Positions 22,921 through 31,029 of a stretch of DNA of 32,753 bases are shown here, piece after piece. The translations under genes were made by a program, and so were the position numbers. Under the pieces are notes generated by a model. It made no database searches. It worked only from the letters and a program-made list of their open reading frames with translations, and was not told where the DNA came from. This DNA is from DASUZB01 sp036377075 (lineage in GTDB: Bacteria; Actinomycetota; CALGFH01): the NCBI GenBank assembly GCA_036377075.1, contig DASUZB010000136.1, positions 1 through 32,753 on the forward strand, written 5' to 3'. Each line of letters starts with the position of its first letter. Within the stretch, counting starts at the first letter, position 1.

Positions 22921-23661
22921 CTAGCAGAAGCGGGGGAGGTGGTAGGCGAGCTGGTTGCGCCACGAGGGCCAGTCGTGGGGGACGTCGTGGCCCCAGAGGT
23001 CGAGCTCGTGGCGGATGCCCTTGGAGGCGAGGATGCCGGCGAACTGCTTGGTGCTCTCCAGGGAGCCGGTGGTGTCCTCCCACTGGCCCTGGCCGCAGAC
23101 CAGCACCAGGCTGACCTGGCGGCGCAGCCAGTCGAGGTGGTCGCCGTCGGCGTGGGCCATGTAGTCCATCGGGTTGTTGAAGTAGGCGCCCTCGCCGCGC
23201 TCCCAGCCGCCGCCGACGACGCTGACGTCGTAGACCCCGCTCATGCACAGCGCCAGCGGGAACAGGTCGGCCCGCTTGAGGGCGAAGTTGGCCGCGTGGT
23301 AGGCGCCGAAGCTGCAGCCGGTCACCATCGTCTCGGTCTGGCCGGCGCAGTCCTCGGCGATCCTAGGGAGCACCCGGTTGAGGATCCAGTCCTCGTACAG
23401 GCCGTGCTGCCGGGCGCGAGCCTCCAGCGACAGGCTGCCGTTGCGCCAGCTGTGGGCGTCGAAGCTGTCGACGCAGTAGAGCTTGACCCTGCCCGCGTCG
23501 AGCAGGTCGGACACGGCGGCGATCATGCCGCGGTCCTCGTAGTCGGAGCAGCGGCCCGCGTCCGAGGGGAACACCAGCAGCGGGCGCCCGTAGTGGCCGT
23601 AGGCGATCACCCCGCCCGCCCCGAACGCCGGCGAGTCGACCGACCAGTAGTCACGTCTCAT
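22921..23661 (-). CDS. Esterase-like alpha/beta hydrolase (COG4947-like)
   Basis: This 246-residue cytoplasmic protein has an alpha/beta-hydrolase fold. The nucleophile elbow is VTGCSFGAYHAANFALKR, with Ser117. LWGHDVPHDWPSWRNQL near the C-terminus supplies the likely catalytic histidine (H225 or H229). LLVFPSDAGRCSDYEDRGM and YCVDSFDAHSW are typical of the esterase group often found beside ATP-grasp and GCS2 ligases. The ATG at 23661 overlaps the upstream esterase stop by 4 bases (ATGA), with GAGGAG upstream. Likely reactions are ester or amide hydrolysis, or acyl transfer on a product of the ligases; none is proven. Confidence 0.82.
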   Translation of the reverse strand: MRRDYWSVDSPAFGAGGVIAYGHYGRPLLVFPSDAGRCSDYEDRGMIAAVSDLLDAGRVKLYCVDSFDAHSWRNGSLSLEARARQHGLYEDWILNRVLPRIAEDCAGQTETMVTGCSFGAYHAANFALKRADLFPLALCMSGVYDVSVVGGGWERGEGAYFNNPMDYMAHADGDHLDWLRRQVSLVLVCGQGQWEDTTGSLESTKQFAGILASKGIRHELDLWGHDVPHDWPSWRNQLAYHLPRFC

Positions 23662-24737
23662 GCCCACAGCTCCTCGAGGAACCCGACCAGGTGCGGGTCG
23701 AACAGGTCCCGCCAGGCGGTCCAGTTGTGCCCGTCGCGGCTGGGAACGAACCGCACCCGGTAGCCCTGGCGGGTCAGGACCAGGGCGGTGGCGCGGTTGT
23801 TCGGCAGGTTCACCTCCACCGTGCCACAGGTGATCACCACCGGGACGGGGTGACCCCAGTCGCGCTCGGCGTGGACCCGGTCCATGAAGCGGCGGATCCG
23901 CAGGAACTCCTCGAAGCCGAGGTCGTGCGGGTCGTAGCGGTGGTGGAAGAAGCTGCCCGACTGCAGGAACAGCCCGCCGAAGGTGGGCGGGTGCAGGCGG
24001 TGGGCGTGGAGCATGGCGAGCGCCCCGAGGCTCGCGCCCATGCCGACCCGCCAGCGCCGGCCCGGCGGCGACGGGGCGAGCCTGGCCAGCGCGGGCAGGA
24101 TCTCGCGGGCGAGCGCGTCGGCGTAGGCGCGGCTGGCCGAGTAGTGCTCGCCGCGGCGCATCGGGTGCAGCAGCGCGGCGCGCATGCGCGGCGGGGCACG
24201 GCGGTGCGAGAGCCGGTCGAGCAGCAGCTGCAGGCCGGAGTAGCGGGCGTACTCGATGCCGTCGTGGACGACCAGCAGTGGCAGGCGCTCGTCGGGGCCG
24301 GCACCGGGCGGGCTCCAGACCTGCGCGTGCAGGTGCCCGTCGAGCGAGGGGACCTCCAGCTCGAGGTCGCGGACCGCGCCGGCGGGTACCTCGGCCGGCG
24401 CCGTCCAGGCGGGCGCGTGGTAGCCGGGGAACTCGATCACCGACTTGTCGCCGAACGGCCCCGGGCCGCGCAGCGGGTTGGCCGGGTCCTGGACCAGCTC
24501 GCTGCGGCCGTCGGCGTAGAGCAGCTCGACCAGGTACTCCATGCGGTCGACCGGCGGCCGCGGGAAGGCCAGCCGCCACGGGCCGCCGTTCCCGCCCGGT
24601 TCCAGGCCCCAGCCGCCCCGCGGCATCGCCACCTCCTGGAACAGCCAGGCGGCGGCCAGGTCGGGCGGGGGATGCAGCCGGAAGGTCACGCCGTCGCTCG
24701 AGACCAGCGGACCGGCGTCGGCGTCGCTGCTCTGCAT
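23658..24737 (-). CDS. Enterochelin-esterase-like hydrolase (PF00756 fold)
   Basis: This 359-residue protein has an N-terminal beta-sandwich-like part (about 1-125, WRLAFPRPPVDRMEYLVELL, with QDPANPLRG typical of Fes-type esterases) followed by an alpha/beta-hydrolase domain. LLVVHDGIEYAR, the nucleophile elbow GMGASLGALAML (Ser236), the oxyanion region LFLQSGSFF and DGHNWTAW (H337) form the active site. No signal peptide is seen, so it is probably cytoplasmic. It overlaps the next esterase by 4 bases, so the pair is co-translated. The ATG at 24737 is 7 bases after a TATCGT -10, which suggests a leaderless message. Substrate unknown; the neighbouring ligases point to a shared pathway. Confidence 0.85.
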   Translation of the reverse strand: MQSSDADAGPLVSSDGVTFRLHPPPDLAAAWLFQEVAMPRGGWGLEPGGNGGPWRLAFPRPPVDRMEYLVELLYADGRSELVQDPANPLRGPGPFGDKSVIEFPGYHAPAWTAPAEVPAGAVRDLELEVPSLDGHLHAQVWSPPGAGPDERLPLLVVHDGIEYARYSGLQLLLDRLSHRRAPPRMRAALLHPMRRGEHYSASRAYADALAREILPALARLAPSPPGRRWRVGMGASLGALAMLHAHRLHPPTFGGLFLQSGSFFHHRYDPHDLGFEEFLRIRRFMDRVHAERDWGHPVPVVITCGTVEVNLPNNRATALVLTRQGYRVRFVPSRDGHNWTAWRDLFDPHLVGFLEELWA

Positions 24738-24744
24738 GGGCAGC

Positions 24745-24750
24745 ACGATA
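24745..24750 (-). promoter_or_regulatory. -10 element of leaderless promoter (esterase pair)
   Basis: TATCGT on the minus strand is followed by 7 bases and the ATG at 24737, with no Shine-Dalgarno sequence. Confidence 0.5.
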
Positions 24751-24855
24751 CCGGTCCGGAGCGAACGGCCGCCGGTCCCTCGCTCCGGGCCGGGATCTGG
24801 CAACCTGGAGTGGTTGCGTGCCGGGGCGGACTCCCGGCAGGAGAAGACGATCACG

Positions 24856-25455
24856 ATGCTGGCAACGCTCACCGGGGTCGGCCTCTCGGCCGCCGCCGGC
24901 CTCAACGCCTACATCCCGCTGCTGCTGGTCGGCGTGGTGGCACGCTGGACCGACGCGGTCACCCTGCCGCCGGACTTCGCCTGGATCTCCAACGAGTGGG
25001 TCCTCGTCATCGTGGCGGTGCTGCTGCTCGCCGAGGTGGTGCTCGACAAGGTGGCGGTGGTCGACCACCTCAACGACATGGTGCAGACGTTCGTGCGCCC
25101 GGCCGTCGGCGGCGTCATCTTCGCCGCCACCACCGCGGCGCACCAGGTCGACGCGTCGCCCTGGGTGCGGGAGCACCCCTGGGTCGGCTGGCTCGCCGGG
25201 ATCGCCGTGGCGGGGTTGGTCCACGCCACCAAGGCGACCGCCCGCCCGGTGGTCAACGTCTCCACCTTCGGGATCGCGACCCCGGTGGTGAGCGCGGCCG
25301 AGGATGCCGTCTCGCTCGGCATGAGCCTGCTGGCCGTGTTCGCCCCGGTGCTGGTCCTGGTCGGCCTGCTGCTGCTCGCCGTGGCGGCGGTCCTGGCGGT
25401 GCGGCGCCTGCGCCGCCGCCGGCGGGAGCGGCGCCAGCGGCCGGTCCCCGCCTGA
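24856..25455 (+). CDS. DUF4126 membrane protein
   Basis: This 199-residue protein matches DUF4126: SAAAGLNAYIPLLLVGVVARW at the start, then LLLAEVVLDKVAVVDHLNDMVQTFVRPAVGG, and KATARPVVNVSTFGIATPVVSAAED. It has about five membrane segments and a very basic tail (RRLRRRRRERRQR). The family's function is not known. The ATG at 24856 follows AGGAGAAG; the spacing is a little long (about 10-12 bases), but the family N-terminus starts there. It is divergent from the esterase pair, 118 bases away, and followed by a strong hairpin. I see no link to the ligase cluster other than position. Confidence 0.82.
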   Translation: MLATLTGVGLSAAAGLNAYIPLLLVGVVARWTDAVTLPPDFAWISNEWVLVIVAVLLLAEVVLDKVAVVDHLNDMVQTFVRPAVGGVIFAATTAAHQVDASPWVREHPWVGWLAGIAVAGLVHATKATARPVVNVSTFGIATPVVSAAEDAVSLGMSLLAVFAPVLVLVGLLLLAVAAVLAVRRLRRRRRERRQRPVPA

Positions 25456-25499
25456 GGCGGCCGGGAACAACCCCGGCCTTCTGGCCGGCCCCGGCCGCC
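25456..25499 (+). terminator. Hairpin terminator after the DUF4126 gene
   Basis: GGCGGCCGGG (25456-25465), directly after the stop codon, pairs perfectly with CCCGGCCGCC (25490-25499). A nested hairpin, CCGGCC-TTCT-GGCCGG (25473-25488), lies inside. There is no U-tract. Confidence 0.6.
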
Positions 25500-25588
25500 G
25501 CCCGTAACGTTCCCTGGACGCAGGACGGCCACACTGGCACCCGCTGGCGACCGCCGGTGGGTGCTAGCGTCTGGATTGGGTGTGATGG

Positions 25589-26137
25589 GTGGCGCTGGCC
25601 GCCGGGCTGGTGGTGGTGACGCTGCTGGCCCTGGTGGCGGCGATCCCGATCGGGAACGACGTCCTGCTCGGCTGGCTCACGGCGGTCGACGTGGCGCTGC
25701 TGCCGCTGGCGACCGGCGCGGCGATCCTGCGCTACCGGCTCTACGACATCGACCGCATCGTCAGCCGCACGCTCGCCTACGGCCTGCTCACGCTGCTGCT
25801 CGGCCTGTGCTACGCCGCCGTGGTGCTGGCGCTCGGCCAGCTGCTGCCGCGGGATTCCAGCCTGGCCGTGGCCGCGGGGACCCTGGCGGTCGCCGCGCTG
25901 TTCCAGCCCGCCCGCCGCCGCGTCCAAGAGCTGGTCGACCGCCGCTTCGACCGCCGCCGCTACGACGCCGCCCGCACCATCCAGGCGTTCAGCGCCCGGC
26001 TGCGCGACGAGGTCGACCTCGACACGCTGACCGGCGAGCTGCTCGGCGTGGTCGAGCGGACGATGCAGCCGACCCGGGTGACGATGTGGCTGCGGCCTTC
26101 GCCCGCCGGCCCCGGCGGACCCACCGCGGGCCGCTGA
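25589..26137 (+). pseudogene. Truncated sensor-like membrane protein (N-terminal part missing)
   Basis: The 182 residues match the middle of large actinobacterial membrane sensor proteins: membrane segments, then ATGAAILRYRLYDIDRIVSR and TLAYGLLTLLLGLCYAAVVL, followed by a charged helix (RRRVQELVDRRFDRRRYD) and DLDTLTGELLGVVERTMQPT leading to a short end. Family members are usually several hundred residues with more membrane helices first, and many go on to GAF or kinase domains. Here a TGA at 25583-25585 closes the frame just before the GTG at 25589, while a TAGCGT (25565-25570) promoter-like hexamer lies upstream. I read it as a truncated relict, though a short functional protein is possible. 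Confidence 0.55.
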
Positions 26138-26182
26138 CCCCCCGGCACGACCAGGCGCCGTCGCGGCCAGCTCGGCGGTTCC

Positions 26183-27739
26183 TCAGGGGCCGAGGCGGAA
26201 GTCGAGGTCGGCGGCGACGTCGGCGGTGTCCATCTGCGCCTTCTGCAGGCGGCCGGAGTAGTCCCAGTTGACCGCCTGCCAGCGGGTGAACTGGTCGAGC
26301 ACCCAGACGCCGGACTGGCGGGCGCCGTTGCCGGACCGGCGGTTGCCGCCGAACGGCAGGTGCGCCTCGGCCCCCGAGGTGGAGTTGTTGACGCTGACCA
26401 TGCCGGCGCCGACGCGCTCCCGGAAGCGGAACACCGCCTTGGGGTCGCGGGTGTAGATCGAGGCCGACAGGCCGTAGCCGTGGCCGTCGGCCAGCTCGAC
26501 GCCCTCGTCGAAGTCACCGAACGAGGCCACCCCGACGATCGGGCCGAAGGTCTCGGTGCGGTACAGCTCGTCCTTGGCGGTGACACCGTCGACGATCACC
26601 GGGTGGCAGTAGAGCCCGTCGTCGGGGTCGCCGACGAACCCGGCCCGCGGGTTGGCGCGGGTGATCCGCCCGAGCCCGGTCGAGCCGCTGGTGCGGTGGT
26701 GTCCCTCGACCAGGTCCAGCCAGCCGAGGAACCGCTCCAGGAAGCGCTCGTTCATCATCGGCCCGTAGAGCACGTCCTCGCGCGGGTCGCCGACCCGCGC
26801 CGCCTCGGTCGCCGCGGTGAAGCGGGCGAGGAACTCGTCGTGGACCGACTCGTGCACCACCACCGTGCCCAGCGACGTGCAGCGCTGCCCGGCGGTGCCG
26901 AAGCCGCTGAACAGCGCCCCCTCCACCGCCAGGTCGAGGTCGGCGTCGGGCATCACCAGCAGCGGGTTCTTGCCGCCGAGCTCCAGGCAGGGCGCCTGCA
27001 GGTGGCGGCCGCAGAGCTCGCCGATGCGGCGGCCGACCGCCGACGAGCCGGTGAAGCCGACCTTGTCGACCAGGCCGGCGTCGAGCGCCTGCTCGAGCCC
27101 CTCGAAGGTGGTCGGGCCGTCGGCCACCACCAGGTTGAGCACCCCGTCGGGCAGGCCGGCGTGCCAGAAAAGCTCGGCGAGGGCGAGCGCGCTCGCCGGC
27201 GCGTACTCCGCCGGCTTCCACACCACCGCGTTGCCGCAGACCAGCGCGGGCACCACGTACCAGGCCGGCACCGCCACCGGGAAGTTGCCGGCGGTGACCA
27301 CCACCGCCACCCCGACCGGCGTGCGGAAGGTGAACAGCTGCTTGTCGGGCATCTCGCTCGGCACCGTCTGCCCGTACAGCCGGCGGCCCTCGCCGAGGAA
27401 GAAGTTGCAGGTGTCGACGATCTCCTGCACCTCGCCGAGCGCCTCCGCGTAGGGCTTGCCGATCTCGTCGGTGACCAGCCGGGCGAGCGCCTCGGCGTTC
27501 GCCTCGACCAGCCGGCCGGCCTGCTGCACGGCACGGCCGCGGACCGGCGCCGGCGTCGCCGCCCAGGCCGCCTGCGCGGCCCTGGCCGCCCGGCACGCAT
27601 CCACCAGCACGGCCGCGTCGGCGAGCTCGACCTCGCCGGTGACCTCGGCGGTCCGCGCCGGGTTGGGGAGCCGCCGGCGCCGCTCGGGCGGCCCCGGCCG
27701 TGCCTGCCCGCCGACGATCGAGGCCACGGTGCGCGTCAT
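26183..27739 (-). CDS. Aldehyde dehydrogenase, ALDH7-like
   Basis: This 518-residue NAD(P)-dependent dehydrogenase oxidises an aldehyde to an acid. Visible features are VVVTAGNFPVAVPAW, K175 in VVWKPAEYAP, the nucleotide loop GFTGSSAVGRRI (228-239), the general base E253 in LELGGKNPLL and the nucleophile C287 in GFGTAGQRCTSLGTVVV. The GTAGQRCT form of the active-site segment is typical of ALDH7 (aminoadipate-semialdehyde or piperideine-6-carboxylate) enzymes, so a lysine-catabolism role is possible, but the neighbours do not support it and another semialdehyde substrate is equally likely. The ATG at 27739 has GGAGG upstream. It is divergent from the acyl-CoA synthetase, with 169 bases between. 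Confidence 0.85.
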   Translation of the reverse strand: MTRTVASIVGGQARPGPPERRRRLPNPARTAEVTGEVELADAAVLVDACRAARAAQAAWAATPAPVRGRAVQQAGRLVEANAEALARLVTDEIGKPYAEALGEVQEIVDTCNFFLGEGRRLYGQTVPSEMPDKQLFTFRTPVGVAVVVTAGNFPVAVPAWYVVPALVCGNAVVWKPAEYAPASALALAELFWHAGLPDGVLNLVVADGPTTFEGLEQALDAGLVDKVGFTGSSAVGRRIGELCGRHLQAPCLELGGKNPLLVMPDADLDLAVEGALFSGFGTAGQRCTSLGTVVVHESVHDEFLARFTAATEAARVGDPREDVLYGPMMNERFLERFLGWLDLVEGHHRTSGSTGLGRITRANPRAGFVGDPDDGLYCHPVIVDGVTAKDELYRTETFGPIVGVASFGDFDEGVELADGHGYGLSASIYTRDPKAVFRFRERVGAGMVSVNNSTSGAEAHLPFGGNRRSGNGARQSGVWVLDQFTRWQAVNWDYSGRLQKAQMDTADVAADLDFRLGP

Positions 27740-27836
27740 GGCTGCCTCCAGGTGTTCGGCGTGGCGGCCGCGGCGGCCGCCCGCTCCCAGGGTCGCGACC
27801 GCGGCCGCGGCTGGCAAGGCGGGGCGCTTCGGCCAT

Positions 27837-27872
27837 GTGCCTATTTACCGGTACAGGCCGCGTGCCTATGCT
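27837..27872 (+). promoter_or_regulatory. Promoter of the acyl-CoA synthetase operon with an 8-bp direct repeat
   Basis: TTTACC (27844-27849) and TATGCT (27867-27872), 17 bases apart, form a good vegetative promoter. GTGCCTAT occurs twice (27837-27844 and 27862-27869), 25 bases apart, and the palindrome TACCGGTA (27846-27853) lies between, so a regulator could bind here. Confidence 0.5.
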
Positions 27873-27908
27873 CGCGCCAGAGGTCCGCCGAGGTGGGGGA
27901 GCTGGGCC

Positions 27909-29765
27909 ATGACGGAGCAGGCGGTCCTGGCGGCGCGCCAGGAGATCGAGCGGCAGGTCGAGGGACGGACCTTGTGCGACCTGCTGGCGGACAACGCGGC
28001 GCGGCACGGCGAGATGCCGGCGCTGTCCTGGAAGCAGGACGGCGACTGGCGGACCGCCACCTGGCGGGAGTACCGGGAGCGGATCGCCGAGGTCGCCCTC
28101 GGCCTGGCCGGCCTCGGCGTCGGGCAGGGCGACTTCGTCGCCGTCATGGCCTCCAACCGGCCCGAGCACGTGGTCGTCGACCAGGCCGCCTTCCACGCCG
28201 GCGCGGTGCCGACCACCTTCTACTTCACCCTGGCGCCGGAGCAGATCCGCTACTGCGCCGCCCACTGCGAGGCCAAGGTCGCGGTGCTGGAGAACCGTGA
28301 CGTGTTCAAGCGCTGGCAGGAGGTCCGCGACGAGCTGCCCGCCCTGCGCCACGTGGTCCTGCTCTCCGACGCCGAGGAGTTCGCCGACCAGCCGGGGGTG
28401 CTCTCCTGGTCGGAGCTGCTGACCCGCGGCCGGGAAGTGCTCGCCACCGCCGGCATGGGCCGCTTCGAGGAGCTGCGCGCCAAGGTCCAGCCGGAGGACC
28501 CCTGCACGCTGATCTACACCTCCGGGACCACCGGCCCGCCCAAGGGCGTCCTGCTCACCCACCACAACGTGCTCTACCAGGCGACCGCGCTCGACCGGCT
28601 GACCACCGTCCCCGACGGGCTCACCTCGGTCTCCTACCTGCCGCTGGCGCACATCGCCGAGCGGGTGCTCTCGATCTACCTGCCGCTGAAGAAGGTCTCC
28701 CACGTCTACTTCTGCCCCGACGCCACCCAGGCGCTCGAGTACGTGCGCCAGGCCCGGCCGAGCTTCTTCTTCGGCGTGCCGCGGGTCTGGGAGAAGGTCC
28801 GCACCGGCATCACCGCCAGGCTCGCCGCCGAGCCGAACCCGCGCCGGCGACGCATCGCCCAGGCCGCGGTCGCGGCCGGCCTCGAGGTGGTGGGGTGCCA
28901 AAGCCGCGGCGAGGCCGCCGGGCCGCTGCTGCGCGCCCGCCACGCCCTGCTCGACCGGCTCGTCCTCGCCAAGATCCGTGGGGCCGTCGGCCTGGACCGC
29001 TGCCTGTACACCTCCAGCGCGGCGTCGCCGCTGCCGCTGGACGTGGCCGAGTTCTTCGCCGCGATCGGCCTGCCGCTGGTCGAGGTCTACGGCATGACCG
29101 AGACCACCGGCGTGGCCACCGGCAACCCGCCGGACCGGCTGCGGATCGGCACCGTCGGGCCGGCGCTGCACGGCGTCGAGGTGCGGCTCGCCGGCGACGG
29201 CGAGGTGCTGGTCCGCGGCCCGGTCAACACGCCCGGCTACCACCGCCGCCCCGAGGCGACCGCCGAGCTGCTCGACGACGACGGCTGGCTGCACACCGGC
29301 GACGTCGGCGTGCTCGACGACGACGGCTACCTGCGCATCGTCGACCGCAAGAAGGAGCTGATCATCACCTCGGGCGGCAAGAACGTCTCCCCGGCCAACG
29401 TCGAGGGCCTGCTCAAGGAGCACCCGCTGGTCGGCCAGGCGCTCGCCTACGGCGACAACCGGCCCTACCTGGTCGCCCTGGTGGTCCTCGACCACGAGGT
29501 CGCCCCCGGCTGGGCCAGGCGGGAAGGCATCCCCTTCGACGGGCTGGCCGCCTTCGCCCGCGACCCGCGCGTGGTCGAGGAGGTGCAGCGCGCCGTCGAC
29601 GCGGCCAACCAGCGCCTCTCCCGCGTCGAGCGGATCAAGCGCTTCGCGATCGTGCCGGCCGAGTGGACCGCGGAGAGCGAGGAGCTGACGCCGACCATGA
29701 AGCTCAAGCGCCGCGTGATCCACGACAAGTACGCCAGGGAGATCGGGGCGCTGTACCTGGACTGA
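27909..29765 (+). CDS. Long-chain fatty-acid-CoA ligase (FadD-like)
   Basis: This 618-residue adenylate-forming enzyme activates a fatty acid with ATP and CoA. The AMP-binding P-loop is TLIYTSGTTGPPKGV (about 200-214), the second motif VYGMTETTGV (from about 393), and WLHTGDVGVLDDDGYLRIVDRKKELIITSGG covers the hinge and lid. ELTPTMKLKRR at the C-terminus has the catalytic lysine (K598). The general pattern (SYLPLAHIAERVLSIYLPLK) is that of FadD15-type long-chain synthetases. The ATG at 27909 has GGTGGGGGAG upstream. It is followed after 24 bases by an FAD monooxygenase, in the same operon. Chain length specificity is not readable from sequence. Confidence 0.9.
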   Translation: MTEQAVLAARQEIERQVEGRTLCDLLADNAARHGEMPALSWKQDGDWRTATWREYRERIAEVALGLAGLGVGQGDFVAVMASNRPEHVVVDQAAFHAGAVPTTFYFTLAPEQIRYCAAHCEAKVAVLENRDVFKRWQEVRDELPALRHVVLLSDAEEFADQPGVLSWSELLTRGREVLATAGMGRFEELRAKVQPEDPCTLIYTSGTTGPPKGVLLTHHNVLYQATALDRLTTVPDGLTSVSYLPLAHIAERVLSIYLPLKKVSHVYFCPDATQALEYVRQARPSFFFGVPRVWEKVRTGITARLAAEPNPRRRRIAQAAVAAGLEVVGCQSRGEAAGPLLRARHALLDRLVLAKIRGAVGLDRCLYTSSAASPLPLDVAEFFAAIGLPLVEVYGMTETTGVATGNPPDRLRIGTVGPALHGVEVRLAGDGEVLVRGPVNTPGYHRRPEATAELLDDDGWLHTGDVGVLDDDGYLRIVDRKKELIITSGGKNVSPANVEGLLKEHPLVGQALAYGDNRPYLVALVVLDHEVAPGWARREGIPFDGLAAFARDPRVVEEVQRAVDAANQRLSRVERIKRFAIVPAEWTAESEELTPTMKLKRRVIHDKYAREIGALYLD

Positions 29766-29789
29766 GGCGCCCAGCGACGAGGGGGCGGC

Positions 29790-31004
29790 ATGGGCCTGGA
29801 CGGCAGGCAGGTGGCGGTCGTCGGCGCCGGCATCGGCGGCATCACCGCGGCGTTGCTGCTCGCCGAGGCGGGCGCGGAGGTGACCCTGCTCGAACGGGTC
29901 GCCGAGCCCGCCGCGGTCGGGGCTGGCATCCTGCTGCAACCCAACGGCCTGGCGGTCCTCGGTGGCCTCGGGCTCGCCGCCGCCGTCGAGGCGGGCGGGC
30001 ACCGTGCCGGCGTGGCCACCGTCCGCGGCGCGGACGGCCGGCCGATCGCCGAGGTGCGCGTGCCCGACTTCGGCGACGGGCTCGACCACGCCCTCGCGGT
30101 GCGCCGCGGCCACCTGCACGAGGTCCTGCTCGCCGCGGTCCGGGAGCGGCCGGCGATCGCCACCCGCTTCGGCACCGAGGTCACGGCCGCGCGGGCGGAC
30201 GGCACCGTCGAGCTCGGCGGCGACGGCCCGGTCACCGCCGAGCTGGTGGTCGCGGCCGACGGGGTCCGCTCGACCGTGCGCGACGGCGGCGCCTTCGGCT
30301 CAGCAGTCCGCGCCACCGGCGCCCGCTACGTGCGCGTGCTGGTCGACGGCGACGACCCCACCGTCGAGGGCGAGTGGTGGACCCCGCTCGGGCTGGTCGG
30401 CGGCACGCCGACCGGCGACGGCGGCACCTACCTGTACGCCTCGGCCGCCGCCCCGGCGGTGTCGCGGGCGCTCGACGCCCGCGACCTGGCGGCCTTCCGC
30501 GACGCCTGGGCGGCGGCGCTGCCGGCGGCCGGGGCGGTGCTGGCCAGGGTCGAGCGCTTCGACCAGCTCCTGGTCAACGAGGTCGCCAGGGTGGACTGCG
30601 AGCGCTGGGCCGACGGCCGGCTGGTGCTGCTCGGCGACGCCGCCCACGCGATGGCGCCCAACCTCGGCCAGGGCGCCAACGCCGCCATGGTCGACGCGGC
30701 CGTGCTCGCCGCCGAGCTCGCCGCCGACCGGCCGGTGGACGAGGCGCTGCGCCGCTACGAGGCGCGCCGGCGGCCGCCGGTCCGCGCCGTGCAGGACGCC
30801 GCCGACCGCCTCGGCCGGCTCGCCGACCTGCGCCGCCCGGCCCTGTGCCGGCTGCGGGACGCGCTGCTGCGCCTGGTCGCCCGCGGCGGGTCGGCGGAGA
30901 AGCGCGCCCGCGGCTACCAGCAGGAGGACCCGGCCTGGCTGCTCGCCACCACCCGCGGCCTGGCCAGGCGGAGCGCCCCCGGCCCCGCGTCCGGGGAGGC
31001 CTGA
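29790..31004 (+). CDS. FAD-dependent aromatic monooxygenase-like oxidoreductase
   Basis: This 404-residue flavoprotein belongs to the PHBH (FAD_binding_3) group. The Rossmann start VAVVGAGIGGITAALLLAEAG (GxGxxG at 12-17) ends in the ribose-binding E35. LLQPNGLAVLGGLGL, the DG motif AADGVRSTVR (about 152-161) and VLLGDAAHAMAPNLGQGANA (about 280-299) bind FAD and NADPH. Such enzymes hydroxylate an activated aromatic or similar ring with NAD(P)H and O2. The substrate is unknown. The ATG at 29790 has GAGGGGGC upstream. Together with the adjacent acyl-CoA synthetase and the divergent aldehyde dehydrogenase it hints at catabolism of an aromatic or fatty compound, though nothing ties the three together biochemically. 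Confidence 0.85.
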   Translation: MGLDGRQVAVVGAGIGGITAALLLAEAGAEVTLLERVAEPAAVGAGILLQPNGLAVLGGLGLAAAVEAGGHRAGVATVRGADGRPIAEVRVPDFGDGLDHALAVRRGHLHEVLLAAVRERPAIATRFGTEVTAARADGTVELGGDGPVTAELVVAADGVRSTVRDGGAFGSAVRATGARYVRVLVDGDDPTVEGEWWTPLGLVGGTPTGDGGTYLYASAAAPAVSRALDARDLAAFRDAWAAALPAAGAVLARVERFDQLLVNEVARVDCERWADGRLVLLGDAAHAMAPNLGQGANAAMVDAAVLAAELAADRPVDEALRRYEARRRPPVRAVQDAADRLGRLADLRRPALCRLRDALLRLVARGGSAEKRARGYQQEDPAWLLATTRGLARRSAPGPASGEA

Positions 31005-31017
31005 GCCGATCCCCTGG

Positions 31018-31023
31018 TAGCCT
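31018..31023 (+). promoter_or_regulatory. -10 element of leaderless promoter (TauE copy 2)
   Basis: TAGCCT is followed by 6 bases and the GTG at 31030. The gene may therefore also be transcribed separately from the monooxygenase gene, which ends 25 bases upstream of the GTG. Confidence 0.5.
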
Positions 31024-31029
31024 GCCCGC

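Noticed and set aside
26514..30119. Open frame of about 1200 codons on the minus strand opposite the acyl-CoA synthetase and monooxygenase
   Set aside because: The translation is rich in Gly, Arg, His, Val and Asp repeats with no recognisable motif, and it lies antisense to two genes with full catalytic motifs.
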